This document shows, in pieces, positions 54,877 through 64,000 of a stretch of 64,000 nucleotides of DNA; position 1 is the stretch's first letter, and every line of letters begins with the position of its first letter. Origin of the DNA: Planktothrix tepida PCC 9214 (GTDB taxonomy: Bacteria; Cyanobacteriota; Cyanobacteriia; Cyanobacteriales; Microcoleaceae); the NCBI RefSeq assembly GCF_900009145.1, contig NZ_LN889782.1, forward strand, positions 461,619 to 525,618. The letters run 5' to 3'. Below the pieces are notes generated by a model that saw only the letters and a list, made by a program, of their open reading frames with translations, was not told where the DNA came from and did no database searches. The translations under genes were made by a program, and so were the position numbers.

Positions 54877-57800
54877 TTATTTGTTTATCCCATTCGCCCT
54901 TGAAGAATCCGTATTTACAGGATAATTACATAAATTGCGGTTTTGTTCCTGCAATTGGGTTGAGTTAGTGGTGAGATAATCGTGTAACCAGGTACAACTT
55001 TGTTCCATCTGATGATGTAAGTCTAAATTCGCTAAACTCCACAGAATCACTGTTCCATTATCCTTGGCAATAGCCAGAAGAGGGGCATCCCCAGAACTAA
55101 AACTAATATTATTGACAAAATCATTTTGTTCTAACACCATTAAAGGTTCAATACCATTGCAGTTTGATAAATCCCAAAGACGATCATTAATCTGCCACAA
55201 TCTAACTTTTTTATCATCACTAGCCGTTGCTAAAATCTGCCCTTGGAAATAATAACTTAAACTTTGTACCGTTGCATGATGTCCTAATGGACAGGAAGAA
55301 TGGGATTTTTTATCGTTCAATTCCCAAAGTGTAACCTGATCATTAACAGCAACAGCTAGTTGTTGAGAATTCCCTAAAAAACTTAACGTTGTTACGGGAT
55401 TTTCCGCAGGTAATTTTGAGGTGGGTTGCCATTGTTTCCCTTGTTTTGTCCAGAGGGTAACGCCGTTAGCTGGCGGTTGGTTTGTGGGTTTGAGCGTACT
55501 CGCCGATGTGGCTAGGGTCTTGCCATCGGGACTAAAGCGGACATCCCAAACGGCATCTTGATGGGGTAAGGTGGTGATCAATTTTCCTTGTTTGTCCCAT
55601 AATTTTACGGTTTTGTCTTCACTGGCGCTGGCTAAGGTTTGACCGTCAGGACTAAAGGTTACGGCTTTAACCGCTTGGGTATGACCGCTCAAGGTTTGTA
55701 ACAACTGACCGTCTTTTCTCCAAACTCGCAGAATTTTATCTTCGCTGGCTGTGGCAATTTCTTGACTATTGGGACTGAAACTCACCCAGTTCACTTTACT
55801 AGGATGCTGTAAGGTCAAAAAAGGCTTTGAACTATATTGCAGAGGTTTTTGATATCCCCATAATTTTACGGTTTTATCTTCACTTCCAGTGGCTAAAATT
55901 TGATTATCGGGACTGAAACTCACACTCCATACCCGTCCAGTATGACCTTGTAAGGTTGTATTCAAGGGATCTCGACTTCGATCCCAAAGTCGGGCGGTGG
56001 TATCGGCACTGACAGATACCAAGGTTTGGCCATCGGGACTAAATTCTACACCCCAAACATCATCTCGATGACCAGTAAAAGTTTTGAGTAAGATGCCTTT
56101 TAGGTTCCAAAGTTTAACGGTGCGATCGCGGCTACCACTGACTAAAAATTGACCATCGGGACTAAAATTGACACTTAAAACATCATCATTATGACCTTTT
56201 AAGGGAACTTTAATTTCTACTCCGGTTTCTGCGTTCCAAAGTTTTAGGGTGCGATCGCCACTAGCAGAAACAATTAGTTTGCCATCGGGACTAAAATCTA
56301 AATCATAAACGGGTTGATTATGGGCTTTAATACTGTGAATTAAGGTTCCATCTATTGACCAAATTTTCAATTCTCCATCTTTACTACAACTGGCAATCTT
56401 TTGACCGTCAGGACTAAACTCAGCGTCAAAAACTCGATCCTTATGACCTTTAAATTCTCGAAGTAACGTTCCATCTAAGGCCCATACTTTAACGGTTTTA
56501 TCATTACTAGAGGTGACTAATTTTTTGCCATCGTAACTAAAACTAATACTATTAATCACTTCTTGATGTTTCATCAGACGGTGGGGAATAGGCGTTCCGT
56601 TTTCTGTCCATAATAAAACTTGATTTTGATTGGGGTCATCAACACTAGCTGTGGTGGTAGCGATGATTTTGCCATCGGGACTATAGCGAACACTTTTAAT
56701 CGGACTTGTATGCGGAAATTGCCCAGGTTTAGTTAATAATTTACCATCAAGGCTCCAAATTTTCAGCGTCCGATCACTGCTGGCTGTGGCAATTCGTTTA
56801 CCATCGGGACTAAAATTAACGCCTAGAATTGTTCCTTGATGTCCCTCTAAACGATTTCGTTCTTGAATTCTCGAAATCATTTGCATTAACCCTTGGGCAA
56901 TTTCGGTTTTTGTTGCTTCTGATGCTTTTGTTTCTAAGGTATTTTGACCAATTTGTACGGTGGTTGTTAATACCCCTAATTGATCTTGTTGATCTGCTAA
57001 TAATAGGGCATCTTTGGCGGATGTCAAGGCTTGAATTCGAGCTTTCACTTGATTTTGGGCATTGAAATAAAACATCCCAGCAACACCAATAACCACTGTT
57101 CCAATAATTAATCCTAGAAATCGTTCTAAACGACGATTTTTTTCTTCAGCTTTGTGACGTTTTTCTTGTTCTTCTACCACTTTTTCCCTCTCTTTTGCTA
57201 GTTTTTCCTGTTCTTCAGCGAGTTTTTTACTCATTTCTTTTTCCCGAATTAGTTGGGCTTTTTCTTGTTGCAATTTAGCAATTTCTTCTTCTTGTTCATT
57301 TCTGTTTTGTCGTCGAATAAATCCGGCTAAATAATCATGCACCAGTTGATAAAATTCCCCTGTTGGGCTAACATCTCGATAAACTAAGCCAGATTTTTCT
57401 AAAATATAAAGAATGATATCTAAGCAGTTTAAGACCTGCTCTGGATTTAATTTTTGTTTTAACTCTTCAATTAATTCTGTTCTGGTTTTCAAGGGACGAG
57501 TATCATTTTCATCCGTTAAGGCATATAAAACGAAACGCGCCATTGCTTCATTTTCCGGGCCACAATCTTGAATGACTTCTTCTAAAAATCGTTCGACTAA
57601 TTTTTGTTTGGGGCCTTGTTGTTGATAAGCTTCTAAGGTGGTAATATTTTCAGCTTGGAGTTGAGTCCCAACAACTTGCAATTCTATCGGACGGATTTCT
57701 CCCCTATCTCCTGCTAAATCTTGAACTAAGGCTTGAATTAAGGCATCTTCTAAATAAAAATGGGCGCGATCCGTTAAACTTTTGATCACGTTATAAGCTT

Positions 57801-60012
57801 CTGTCTCGCTAAAATTTCCTAAATAAAACAAAATGTCTTTACTTAAAATATCATTATTAATGGCTTCTAAATTAACTTGACGGCTTCCTTCTAGTAAATA
57901 ATGTAAATAATCTTCCCTCAAGGAAATAATGACTTTTACAAAGGGGAGATTTAAAGCATCTTTTAAAAATTCAAAAAATAGCTTTTGATTATTGGGAGAC
58001 TGGACAAAAAACAATTCTTCAAATTGATCAAAAATCAAAACAGTCAATAAATTTTGTCTGCCATTTTCTTGGAGTTTTTCAATAACTTTTGTTAAAATAA
58101 TGGTATAATTTTGAGGTTCTAGTTGTGTCTCTGCGTCATTGAAATCAGTATCTAAAATTAAAGGAACAGCAGGATTTAAATCCTCTAAGTCCTGCTTCAT
58201 GATTTTCTCCTCTAACTCAATAATAAAAGAATTATAGGTTTTAATAATAATTGGGATACTAATGCGAGCATCAATAATTTTTCGGAGTACGGCGGGAACT
58301 AATCCGGCTCTCAAAATCGAACTTTTTCCCACTCCTGATTGACCATAAATAACGGTTAATTTATGATAGTTACTCGCCATGCGTTTTAACAGATAGTTAA
58401 TTGCTTCTTCCCGTCCTGAAGCGGTGATTTCATCGGTAAAATTGTCGGTAAATTGGCTGGGATCTAACGTTGAAGTAACCGCTTGTTTCCGAGGTTGTAA
58501 TCGTCCGGCTCCGACAAAGGCGGTATAACCATAAGCACTGGATTGATTGCGATATTCCTCTTTAATTTGAAATGCTTCTTGATAATCTCCCCTTTCAAAA
58601 TAAAGGTGACTTAAGGTTTGTAAAATATACAAATACAATCGGATCAAACTCACCGTTAACAAAGTCGTTTTAATGGTTTGAGCCGATGTTTTTAAGGTTT
58701 CAATCGCTTCTAATTTTAATCCTTGCTGTTCAAAAGCTCTTGCCAATACAAATAAACAAAAACTTTTGATAACTGGAATGCAAGGATTATCGGGATTTTT
58801 TCGAGACTCTAGAACCAAAATTTCTAAGGAAACAGACGCTAATTCTTGAGTATTATTCCAATCCTGATCCGCCAGGGCAACAAAAGCGAGAAATCCATAA
58901 TCCTGGGCGAGTTGAATGAGGAAACGATCTCCTAATTTTTGATGTAATTTTCGTCCTTTTAAAGCTAAATTACGCAGACTTTTCCAATCCTGCAAATGGA
59001 TTAAGGTTTCTCCAATCTTATTTAAAAATATAGCGACTAAATCAGGTTTTTGAGCATCTTCAAATCGTTTAACACACTGTTGAAAACAATCCCTTGCTTG
59101 CTTCCATTCTCGTTCCCCATTGCGATGACGATGTTGTTCTGCTAAATAACACCAACATAAGCCTATCTCAAACCAGATTAATCCTTGCCAGAGAAGGAAA
59201 TTATCAGCAGTATCAGAAGAATTAATTAACTCCTGTAAAGACTTGCCATGCTGCGTTTCTAGGGCTAACTGCTGAGGATATTGTTGCCAAAATCTTAAGG
59301 CTTGTTGATACTGTTGCAGAGCCAGAGGAATGTGTTGTTGGGAATAAAAATAGCGACCATAAATCCATTTTAACTTCGCTTCTAATGATTGATCAATCGT
59401 AATTTCTCGCTTTTTTAAATCTTGATAAGCCGCCTGAAGTTCTGTTCCTGATTCTGAGCCTAAAATAGCAGCAGTAGGTAAAAATCCTTCTGCACCTGCG
59501 GCGAGAACTTTGGCAAAGACTAAGGATGATCTTTCCTCTAAAAACCGAATTAATTCATCGGAACTTAGCAAAAATTCATAGGTTGTTGCCCAACTGGTAA
59601 AATCCGGTGCATTGCGATTCAGTTTTTTCCATAATTTATCATTAATCCATAACACGATTGGAAAAGGGAAATTACGAAAAGCTTCTCTTCCTAAATTCGC
59701 CGAATGTAAAACTAAATCTATTGCAACAACCGATTCTAATCCATAAACCATTAATACGGAAGGATAATTCGATTCTACTTCAGTTTTAATCGAACCATAT
59801 AAGGTTTGACTTGTTGGAGAAAGTTGGAATTCATCGATGAGAAGGGAAGATTCTTGTTTAAGTTGAGTAACAATTTGTTTCCGTAAACTTTCATAATTAC
59901 ACCGTACCAGCAATAAAGAAAAACTCCCTTGCATTTTCGCCAATGCTCGACCCAAGGTATGAATTTGCTGATGATTATGGCTAATAATATCGTTTACGGG
60001 ATAAAGTGCCAT
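54877..60012 (-). CDS. STAND-type NTPase with TPR-like region, coiled coil, TM and 14 WD40 repeats
   Basis: A 1711-residue multidomain protein. Residues 1-190 resemble a degenerate NTPase-like domain (VLMVYGLESVVAIDLVL, PFPIVLWINDKLWKKL) without P-loop. Residues about 200-500 are TPR-like helices. The NTPase has Walker A GQSGVGKSS (K563) and Walker B VLIFDQFEE (D662). A coiled coil (about 915-960, Glu/Lys/Gln-rich) and one transmembrane segment (about 961-980) follow. Then come 14 WD40 repeats (about 1050-1690), enough for two propellers. STAND proteins are ligand-triggered oligomeric switches (signalling or anti-phage). No nuclease or TIR effector is visible, so the output is unknown. Confidence 0.82.
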   Translation of the reverse strand: MALYPVNDIISHNHQQIHTLGRALAKMQGSFSLLLVRCNYESLRKQIVTQLKQESSLLIDEFQLSPTSQTLYGSIKTEVESNYPSVLMVYGLESVVAIDLVLHSANLGREAFRNFPFPIVLWINDKLWKKLNRNAPDFTSWATTYEFLLSSDELIRFLEERSSLVFAKVLAAGAEGFLPTAAILGSESGTELQAAYQDLKKREITIDQSLEAKLKWIYGRYFYSQQHIPLALQQYQQALRFWQQYPQQLALETQHGKSLQELINSSDTADNFLLWQGLIWFEIGLCWCYLAEQHRHRNGEREWKQARDCFQQCVKRFEDAQKPDLVAIFLNKIGETLIHLQDWKSLRNLALKGRKLHQKLGDRFLIQLAQDYGFLAFVALADQDWNNTQELASVSLEILVLESRKNPDNPCIPVIKSFCLFVLARAFEQQGLKLEAIETLKTSAQTIKTTLLTVSLIRLYLYILQTLSHLYFERGDYQEAFQIKEEYRNQSSAYGYTAFVGAGRLQPRKQAVTSTLDPSQFTDNFTDEITASGREEAINYLLKRMASNYHKLTVIYGQSGVGKSSILRAGLVPAVLRKIIDARISIPIIIKTYNSFIIELEEKIMKQDLEDLNPAVPLILDTDFNDAETQLEPQNYTIILTKVIEKLQENGRQNLLTVLIFDQFEELFFVQSPNNQKLFFEFLKDALNLPFVKVIISLREDYLHYLLEGSRQVNLEAINNDILSKDILFYLGNFSETEAYNVIKSLTDRAHFYLEDALIQALVQDLAGDRGEIRPIELQVVGTQLQAENITTLEAYQQQGPKQKLVERFLEEVIQDCGPENEAMARFVLYALTDENDTRPLKTRTELIEELKQKLNPEQVLNCLDIILYILEKSGLVYRDVSPTGEFYQLVHDYLAGFIRRQNRNEQEEEIAKLQQEKAQLIREKEMSKKLAEEQEKLAKEREKVVEEQEKRHKAEEKNRRLERFLGLIIGTVVIGVAGMFYFNAQNQVKARIQALTSAKDALLLADQQDQLGVLTTTVQIGQNTLETKASEATKTEIAQGLMQMISRIQERNRLEGHQGTILGVNFSPDGKRIATASSDRTLKIWSLDGKLLTKPGQFPHTSPIKSVRYSPDGKIIATTTASVDDPNQNQVLLWTENGTPIPHRLMKHQEVINSISFSYDGKKLVTSSNDKTVKVWALDGTLLREFKGHKDRVFDAEFSPDGQKIASCSKDGELKIWSIDGTLIHSIKAHNQPVYDLDFSPDGKLIVSASGDRTLKLWNAETGVEIKVPLKGHNDDVLSVNFSPDGQFLVSGSRDRTVKLWNLKGILLKTFTGHRDDVWGVEFSPDGQTLVSVSADTTARLWDRSRDPLNTTLQGHTGRVWSVSFSPDNQILATGSEDKTVKLWGYQKPLQYSSKPFLTLQHPSKVNWVSFSPNSQEIATASEDKILRVWRKDGQLLQTLSGHTQAVKAVTFSPDGQTLASASEDKTVKLWDKQGKLITTLPHQDAVWDVRFSPDGKTLATSASTLKPTNQPPANGVTLWTKQGKQWQPTSKLPAENPVTTLSFLGNSQQLAVAVNDQVTLWELNDKKSHSSCPLGHHATVQSLSYYFQGQILATASDDKKVRLWQINDRLWDLSNCNGIEPLMVLEQNDFVNNISFSSGDAPLLAIAKDNGTVILWSLANLDLHHQMEQSCTWLHDYLTTNSTQLQEQNRNLCNYPVNTDSSRANGINK

Positions 60013-60349
60013 CGTTAAAAATCTCCTTGAGGGATTGTCATTAAACGGTTACTTTAGCAAGGGATAGTTAAGTTTAAATTTCTAATTACCACTCCAAGCA
60101 GTTAACAAAAACCCCATAGTTCTTGTTAGCCGATAAAACTTGATTAAGTTTTAACAATTAGAAATAATTAAAAGAATCAATATGGGATTTTGAATAAAAA
60201 TTTAGGCACATTCCGCCCCTGCTACCTCTTTAGCCAAAGAATGGCGGATAGATTCCAGCAAAGGAACTCTAACAGGATACGGCGCGTCTGTTGAAACTTA
60301 GTGAATCGAGGGTTGATCAGTACCATCGACTTTCACCAAGGGTTAATAT
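60013..60349. other. Intergenic 337 bases with a minus-strand open fragment
   Basis: On the minus strand, about 60202-60291 reads as 30 codons ending TAA (DAPYPVRVPLLESIRHSL...), with a stop in front; it looks like the tail of an eroded gene that I cannot identify. No intact gene. Confidence 0.3.
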
Positions 60350-60583
60350 CTAACATAACCCATTATCGTAGCATTCAGAAATCCGTCTGCTGACTTGGGG
60401 CCCCTTTAACAGGGATTCTAATGTTGAAGTCTGGGGCTGTATGGACTCAGAGGTTGAGGGTATAATCGTTGAAGGGGTAGAAGTTGCCCCCGGCGGATAA
60501 GCTAAACTAGGAGTAGCATTCATCACTCCAACTAATGATAATGCCATAATCCCACTGTATTTTTTTCTCAGGTTGTTCAACAT
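60350..60583 (-). CDS. Small secreted protein, unknown
   Basis: A 77-residue protein with a signal peptide (hydrophobic ALSLVGVMNATPSLA) and a Ser/Thr/Pro-rich mature part ending with two cysteines (ECYDNGLC). The ATG at 60583 fits AGGA spacing better than the GTG nine bases upstream. The family is unknown; the Cys pair suggests a disulfide in the periplasm. Confidence 0.5.
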   Translation of the reverse strand: MLNNLRKKYSGIMALSLVGVMNATPSLAYPPGATSTPSTIIPSTSESIQPQTSTLESLLKGPQVSRRISECYDNGLC

Positions 60584-60886
60584 AATATTCACGTCCTAAT
60601 TCTGTTAGTTTCTATTATCTGTAATTAACAACGCCTTTATTCTCTATCCTGTGACAGTTCAATTCTAAGTTGGGGCGGATTTTACTGCTCCCTCTGTATT
60701 CTAGTCTGGCTGATCAACGGTTCTACCGCTTTCGATGGGAGATCAGTCGCTAAAATTTTTGCCAGGGTTATAAACACTTGAACAACTGACACAAGAGGCT
60801 AAGGCTACATCGAGCACATTCCTAGGGTTTTATCTCTTAAGCCGCCACAAACCGTTCAAGTAGAAATATAGCAAACGTTGATTAAA

Positions 60887-61138
60887 ATGTTTAATTTCAA
60901 TACCCTTAATCTAGTATTATTCAGTGGAAAAGGGGGTGTGGGCAAACCCACAGGAAAGGGTGGTTTTTCCCTACAATAGGCCAAAGAATTTCCTGATGAA
61001 CAAATCTTACTCCTTTCGACAGATCCCGCCCATTCCTTGGGGGATATTTGACAAATTCCCGTTACAGAAAAAGCTGAGAACGTTGGAAATTTATCCAATT
61101 TAAAAGTTAGAGCGTTAGATGCGGAAAAATTAATATGA
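60887..61138 (+). pseudogene. ArsA/Get3-family ATPase remnant
   Basis: One reading frame encodes NLVLFSGKGGVGKPTGK, then EFPDEQILLLSTDPAHSLGD and NLKVRALDAEKL, clear N-terminal signatures of cyanobacterial anion-transporting ATPases (ArsA/Get3). It has in-frame TAG (codon 31) and TGA (codon 53), Pro in place of the first Thr of the P-loop, and stops after about 84 codons. So it is a decayed copy. The end overlaps the start of the next gene. Confidence 0.85.
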
Positions 61139-61638
61139 TGAAAAATCCTTTCAATATTTTGCTTACGCTTCTCCTTCTGGGAAGTGGAGTTATAGCTTTT
61201 AATACTCTTCCCATTCCATTGGGAATTTCTGCAAGCGTGGCTGATCCTTCCCCAGAAAAAGAATTGGGTTTAGGAGAATTTCGCTTAGGAGATTTACCCT
61301 CAAAATTAGACGTTTTAGGAACACCCCTTCAAATTTTAAAACATCCTCCGGGGAACTATAATACCTATGCTCGACTGGTTTATCCTAATTTAATAGTTGA
61401 TATCGGGGACGAAAAAATTGTGGTTTTAACGACCACTGATTCGAGTTTAGCCACACCGGACGGGGTGCGGGTGGGAGATTCTTTAAATCGTGTATTCGAG
61501 GTTTATGGTCAACAAGAACTTCACAGTCAGGGGGAAAATCAAGTTGTCAGCTATTCCTTTTCAGGGGGATCGTATCTCTATTTTAAATTAGAGAGCAATC
61601 GCATTATTGAAATTAGTTGTGGATTTCTCCCGGACTAA
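61135..61638 (+). CDS. Secreted protein, unknown
   Basis: A 167-residue protein. A signal peptide (about 6-33, ASVA) is followed by a compact domain with GLGEFRLGDLPSKLDVLGTP and VRVGDSLNRVFEVYGQQE, which looks like a repeated short alpha/beta element. I do not know the family. Two ATGs start the gene, overlapping the end of the ArsA remnant. Its 3' end is 13 bases from a convergent gene. Confidence 0.62.
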   Translation: MMKNPFNILLTLLLLGSGVIAFNTLPIPLGISASVADPSPEKELGLGEFRLGDLPSKLDVLGTPLQILKHPPGNYNTYARLVYPNLIVDIGDEKIVVLTTTDSSLATPDGVRVGDSLNRVFEVYGQQELHSQGENQVVSYSFSGGSYLYFKLESNRIIEISCGFLPD

Positions 61639-61651
61639 TTTTGAATTGATT

Positions 61652-62686
61652 TTATTGCCAGTCTGGGGAATGTAAGCGTTTTAATTGTTGTAAATATCGA
61701 GTAAAATAACTCGGATCTAAACGGCTATAGTTAAACTGTTCTGCGTTAATAATACTAATTGCCCAAGCCCAAATATGAGCCGTTTGAGTTAAGGCTTGAA
61801 TATTGCTTTTTTCCAGTTCAGTTAATGGGTTAATGCCTTCATACCCGACTAAAAAAGCTTCTCGAACTTTTTTACTCAGTCCCGACTGTAAGGAGACTTG
61901 TAAAAACTTAGCAATATCAAATGCTCGCCACCCATATCCACATTGATCAAAGTCAAATAGGGTAATTTGATCATCGGAAGTAAAATGAGCATTCCCACTA
62001 TGGGGATCACCCCAACAAATTCCCCAAAAAGGAGGGTTTTGAGGTAAATTTTGCAATTGAGCTTTGAGTTGAAATACAATGTCTGCTAAACAGTTTAGAT
62101 CTGTTGGTCTTTTTTTTAAATGGGGAGCAATGGTTAGGAAGGAACTCTCTAATAAATAATCAGAATTTAAAGGTTGGCGTTGAACCGAAGGTTGAAAATT
62201 TAAAGCCACTTGATGAATTTTACCAACGGTCGCGCCTAATTTTAAACTTTGGCTGATATTCAAATCTCCAATGGCAATTTGACCGGGCGCATTAACTAAT
62301 AATACTGCATATCGTTTGCCTTCAGGTGCATTAATTTCAATGAATAATTCTCCCTCTGTTGTTCTTAAGGGATAAGCAACTGGGATTTGATGATCATGCA
62401 AAAAATCTAGCAATTCAAGCTCAAATTCAATTTCTGCTCGACATCGCCAATGTTGATGGGATATTCTTAAAAAATAACGAGAAGTTTGAGTTTTTATGAA
62501 ATAAACATCACTTAACCCTCGATGCCAAAATTTACATTTTTCAACGGTATCAATAGGATAACAACTTAAAATTTCACTGATTAATGCTCTAACATCCAGG
62601 GTAGAGTAACTAATCGGAAAAATATCATTATGTTCCCTAATTTCAGATTCATCCTGTTTCAAATTAGGTTGATTTAAAAGCATCAT
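61652..62686 (-). CDS. APH/homoserine-kinase-II-like phosphotransferase
   Basis: A 344-residue protein kinase-like small-molecule kinase. Key motifs: WGDPHSGNAHF (catalytic D and N) and LFDFDQCGYG (metal-binding D), plus FLRISHQHWR in the N-lobe. Members phosphorylate aminoglycosides, homoserine, choline or sugars, or act on proteins (SrkA/RdoA). The substrate is not evident. Confidence 0.8.
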   Translation of the reverse strand: MMLLNQPNLKQDESEIREHNDIFPISYSTLDVRALISEILSCYPIDTVEKCKFWHRGLSDVYFIKTQTSRYFLRISHQHWRCRAEIEFELELLDFLHDHQIPVAYPLRTTEGELFIEINAPEGKRYAVLLVNAPGQIAIGDLNISQSLKLGATVGKIHQVALNFQPSVQRQPLNSDYLLESSFLTIAPHLKKRPTDLNCLADIVFQLKAQLQNLPQNPPFWGICWGDPHSGNAHFTSDDQITLFDFDQCGYGWRAFDIAKFLQVSLQSGLSKKVREAFLVGYEGINPLTELEKSNIQALTQTAHIWAWAISIINAEQFNYSRLDPSYFTRYLQQLKRLHSPDWQ

Positions 62687-63079
62687 ATTGGTTTTAGGGG
62701 GGTAGGGAATAGTCCTGAATGGAGGATAGATGAGGATTTGGGTGAAACAACCCCAATAGTTGACGATTTCACTCTTCCCACCGGACAGCGTACTATCCTC
62801 ATCGACTCAGGATTTATTTTTAAGTATGATTCAAAATTAGGAAAATAGAATATTTTTTATGTAGAGTTTAATTTTTTTTACGGATTTAATAAAAATCCAT
62901 ATTAGTTCAACTTTCTTTACTAATTTCTGGACTTTAATTGCCTCTCTTTTTGACTTTGAAGAGGATGTTTCTAAGATAATCTAAAAATCATAGTTTGTCA
63001 AGAATTTCAGTTACTTTAGATACAAAATTAATGAGTTGGGTGGTGCGTGGAACTTGACCTGACGCACCCGATGAAGATT
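62687..63079. other. 393-base intergenic region with a repeat hairpin
   Basis: Between two minus-strand genes. GGTGCGT (63042-63048) and ACGCACC (63062-63068) form a hairpin similar to that at 631-654, placed just after the ABC ATPase gene end, probably a terminator or dispersed repeat. No gene recognised. Confidence 0.5.
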
Positions 63080-64000
63080 TTAAGGATAGAGAGTATCGCC
63101 TGTTGTGGAATTAAAGATTAAAATCTGATTCAAATCTAGTTTGATGGTTAAGCGATCGCCGGGATGAAGGTGATGGTGAATAGGGACTTGAAATTGAATA
63201 GAATATTGTTCATGGGGTTGCGAAGAATTAGGAATATAAGCGCGAACTAATATTTCTCGACCCAAGGGTTCGACAACACTAACTTCCACATCCAGGGGGA
63301 CTTTTTCAAAAGCCCAAACATCTTGTTGTAAATCATCAATAACATTCTCGGAAGTGATAAATTGAATATGTTCAGGACGAATACCTAAATCAAATTTTTG
63401 ACCCTCCTGGGGTTGTAATTTTTCTCGAATTGCGCTTGGACAAGTTAAGGATTGATTGGCAATCCAAAATAAACTATTTCCATAGGTAATGGGTAAAATA
63501 TTCATTGGAGGATTGCCTAAAAAAGTGGCAACCATCCGATTTTTAGGTCGAGAATAAACCCTTTGTGGATCACCGATTTGTTGAATTTTTCCTTGATGGA
63601 GAATTACCAGTTTATCGGCTAAAGTCATCGCCTCTACTTGATCATGGGTAACATAAATGGTTGTAATTCCTAAACGCTGATGCAGTTGTTTAAGTTCGGC
63701 ACGGGTATCATCTCGCAGTTGAGCATCTAAATTTGATAAAGGTTCATCTAATAGGAAAACTTTCGGTTCACGGGCGATCGCTCGTCCTAATGCTACCCGT
63801 TGTTGTTGTCCTCCTGAAAGTTGTTTGGGTTTGCGATTTAATAAATGTTCAATGGAAAGAGATTGAGCTACTTTTTGAATAATTTCTTGCGTTTTTGTTG
63901 GGTCAACTCCCCGCATTTTTAAGCCGAACGCTAAATTTTCAGCAACACTGAGATGGGGATAAAGAGCATAATTTTGAAATACCATTGCCACATCTCGTTT
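63080..64000 (-). CDS. Sugar ABC transporter ATPase, UgpC/MalK-like (partial, 5' end outside window)
   Basis: The visible 307 codons lack the start and Walker A. They contain the Q-loop VFQNYALYPHL, signature LSGGQQQR, Walker B VFLLDEPLSNLD, H-loop THDQVEAM and the MalK-type C-terminal OB/TOBE domain (FDLGIRPEHIQF). Such ATPases power uptake of maltose, trehalose, glucosylglycerol or glycerol-3-phosphate. The permease genes must lie to the right or elsewhere. Confidence 0.9.
   Translation of the reverse strand, partial: KRDVAMVFQNYALYPHLSVAENLAFGLKMRGVDPTKTQEIIQKVAQSLSIEHLLNRKPKQLSGGQQQRVALGRAIAREPKVFLLDEPLSNLDAQLRDDTRAELKQLHQRLGITTIYVTHDQVEAMTLADKLVILHQGKIQQIGDPQRVYSRPKNRMVATFLGNPPMNILPITYGNSLFWIANQSLTCPSAIREKLQPQEGQKFDLGIRPEHIQFITSENVIDDLQQDVWAFEKVPLDVEVSVVEPLGREILVRAYIPNSSQPHEQYSIQFQVPIHHHLHPGDRLTIKLDLNQILIFNSTTGDTLYP

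Overview
The window is chromosomal DNA of a cyanobacterium, most likely a filamentous, gas-vacuolate Oscillatoriales such as Planktothrix or a relative (inference). The evidence is the moderate-to-low GC, many HIP1-type GCGATCGC octamers, a gas-vesicle cluster (gvpA-gvpC-gvpN-gvpJ), the circadian output regulator RpaA, phosphoribulokinase, a CAAD/CURT1 thylakoid protein, a heptanucleotide STRR repeat, and many small palindromic repeats between genes. I recognised no rRNA, tRNA or CRISPR array.

Layout. 0-4.8 kb: acetyltransferase, GH25 lysozyme with a triplicated C-terminal module, secreted leucine-rich-repeat protein, DUF1361 membrane protein, an HtpX C-terminal remnant and ubiX. 4.8-8.1 kb: a hybrid histidine kinase ending in a PP2C/SpoIIE phosphatase. 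8.1-11.8 kb (minus): gntK followed by a Rieske-containing carotene desaturase/methyltransferase (cruE-like) and a Rieske oxygenase (cruH-like), together suggesting aromatic carotenoid (synechoxanthin) synthesis. 11.9-16.7 kb: CYTH phosphatase, a 15-repeat HEAT protein, a Uma2 nuclease and a VapBC-type pair. 16.8-18.3 kb: gltD. 19.2-22.3 kb: gas-vesicle genes, divergent from rpaA. 23.5-27.8 kb: CAAD protein, then a five-gene nickel/cobalt ECF transporter cluster. 28-29 kb: a decayed tnpB element. 29.1-30.5 kb: bacterioferritin-like protein and FTR1 iron permease.

30.7-37.5 kb is mostly core: ftsW, a sucrose-phosphate-synthase-like glycosyltransferase, an RbgA GTPase, a universal stress protein and pgk. 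37.6-41.5 kb is an accessory island between pgk and uvrA. It holds an ISL3 remnant and four tightly packed minus-strand genes: PLD-type phosphodiesterase, RelE/HigB-like toxin, Xre antitoxin and a KGGVGR-variant MinD/ParA-like ATPase. The last three are joined by ATGA overlaps. This is the best candidate for an undescribed, possibly anti-phage, system. uvrA and a deleted IS701 follow.

45.8-54.8 kb: MliC-like inhibitor, prk, a LysR regulator preceded by a (TGTTCCC)7 tract, a site-2 protease, a metallo-beta-lactamase-fold protein with degenerate metal site, a DrrAB-like ABC exporter and TetR. 54.9-60.0 kb: one 1711-residue STAND-type NTPase with TPR-like region, coiled coil, membrane segment and 14 WD40 repeats. 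60-64 kb: small secreted proteins, an ArsA-family pseudogene, an APH-fold kinase and the 3' part of a sugar ABC-transporter ATPase that runs off the right edge.
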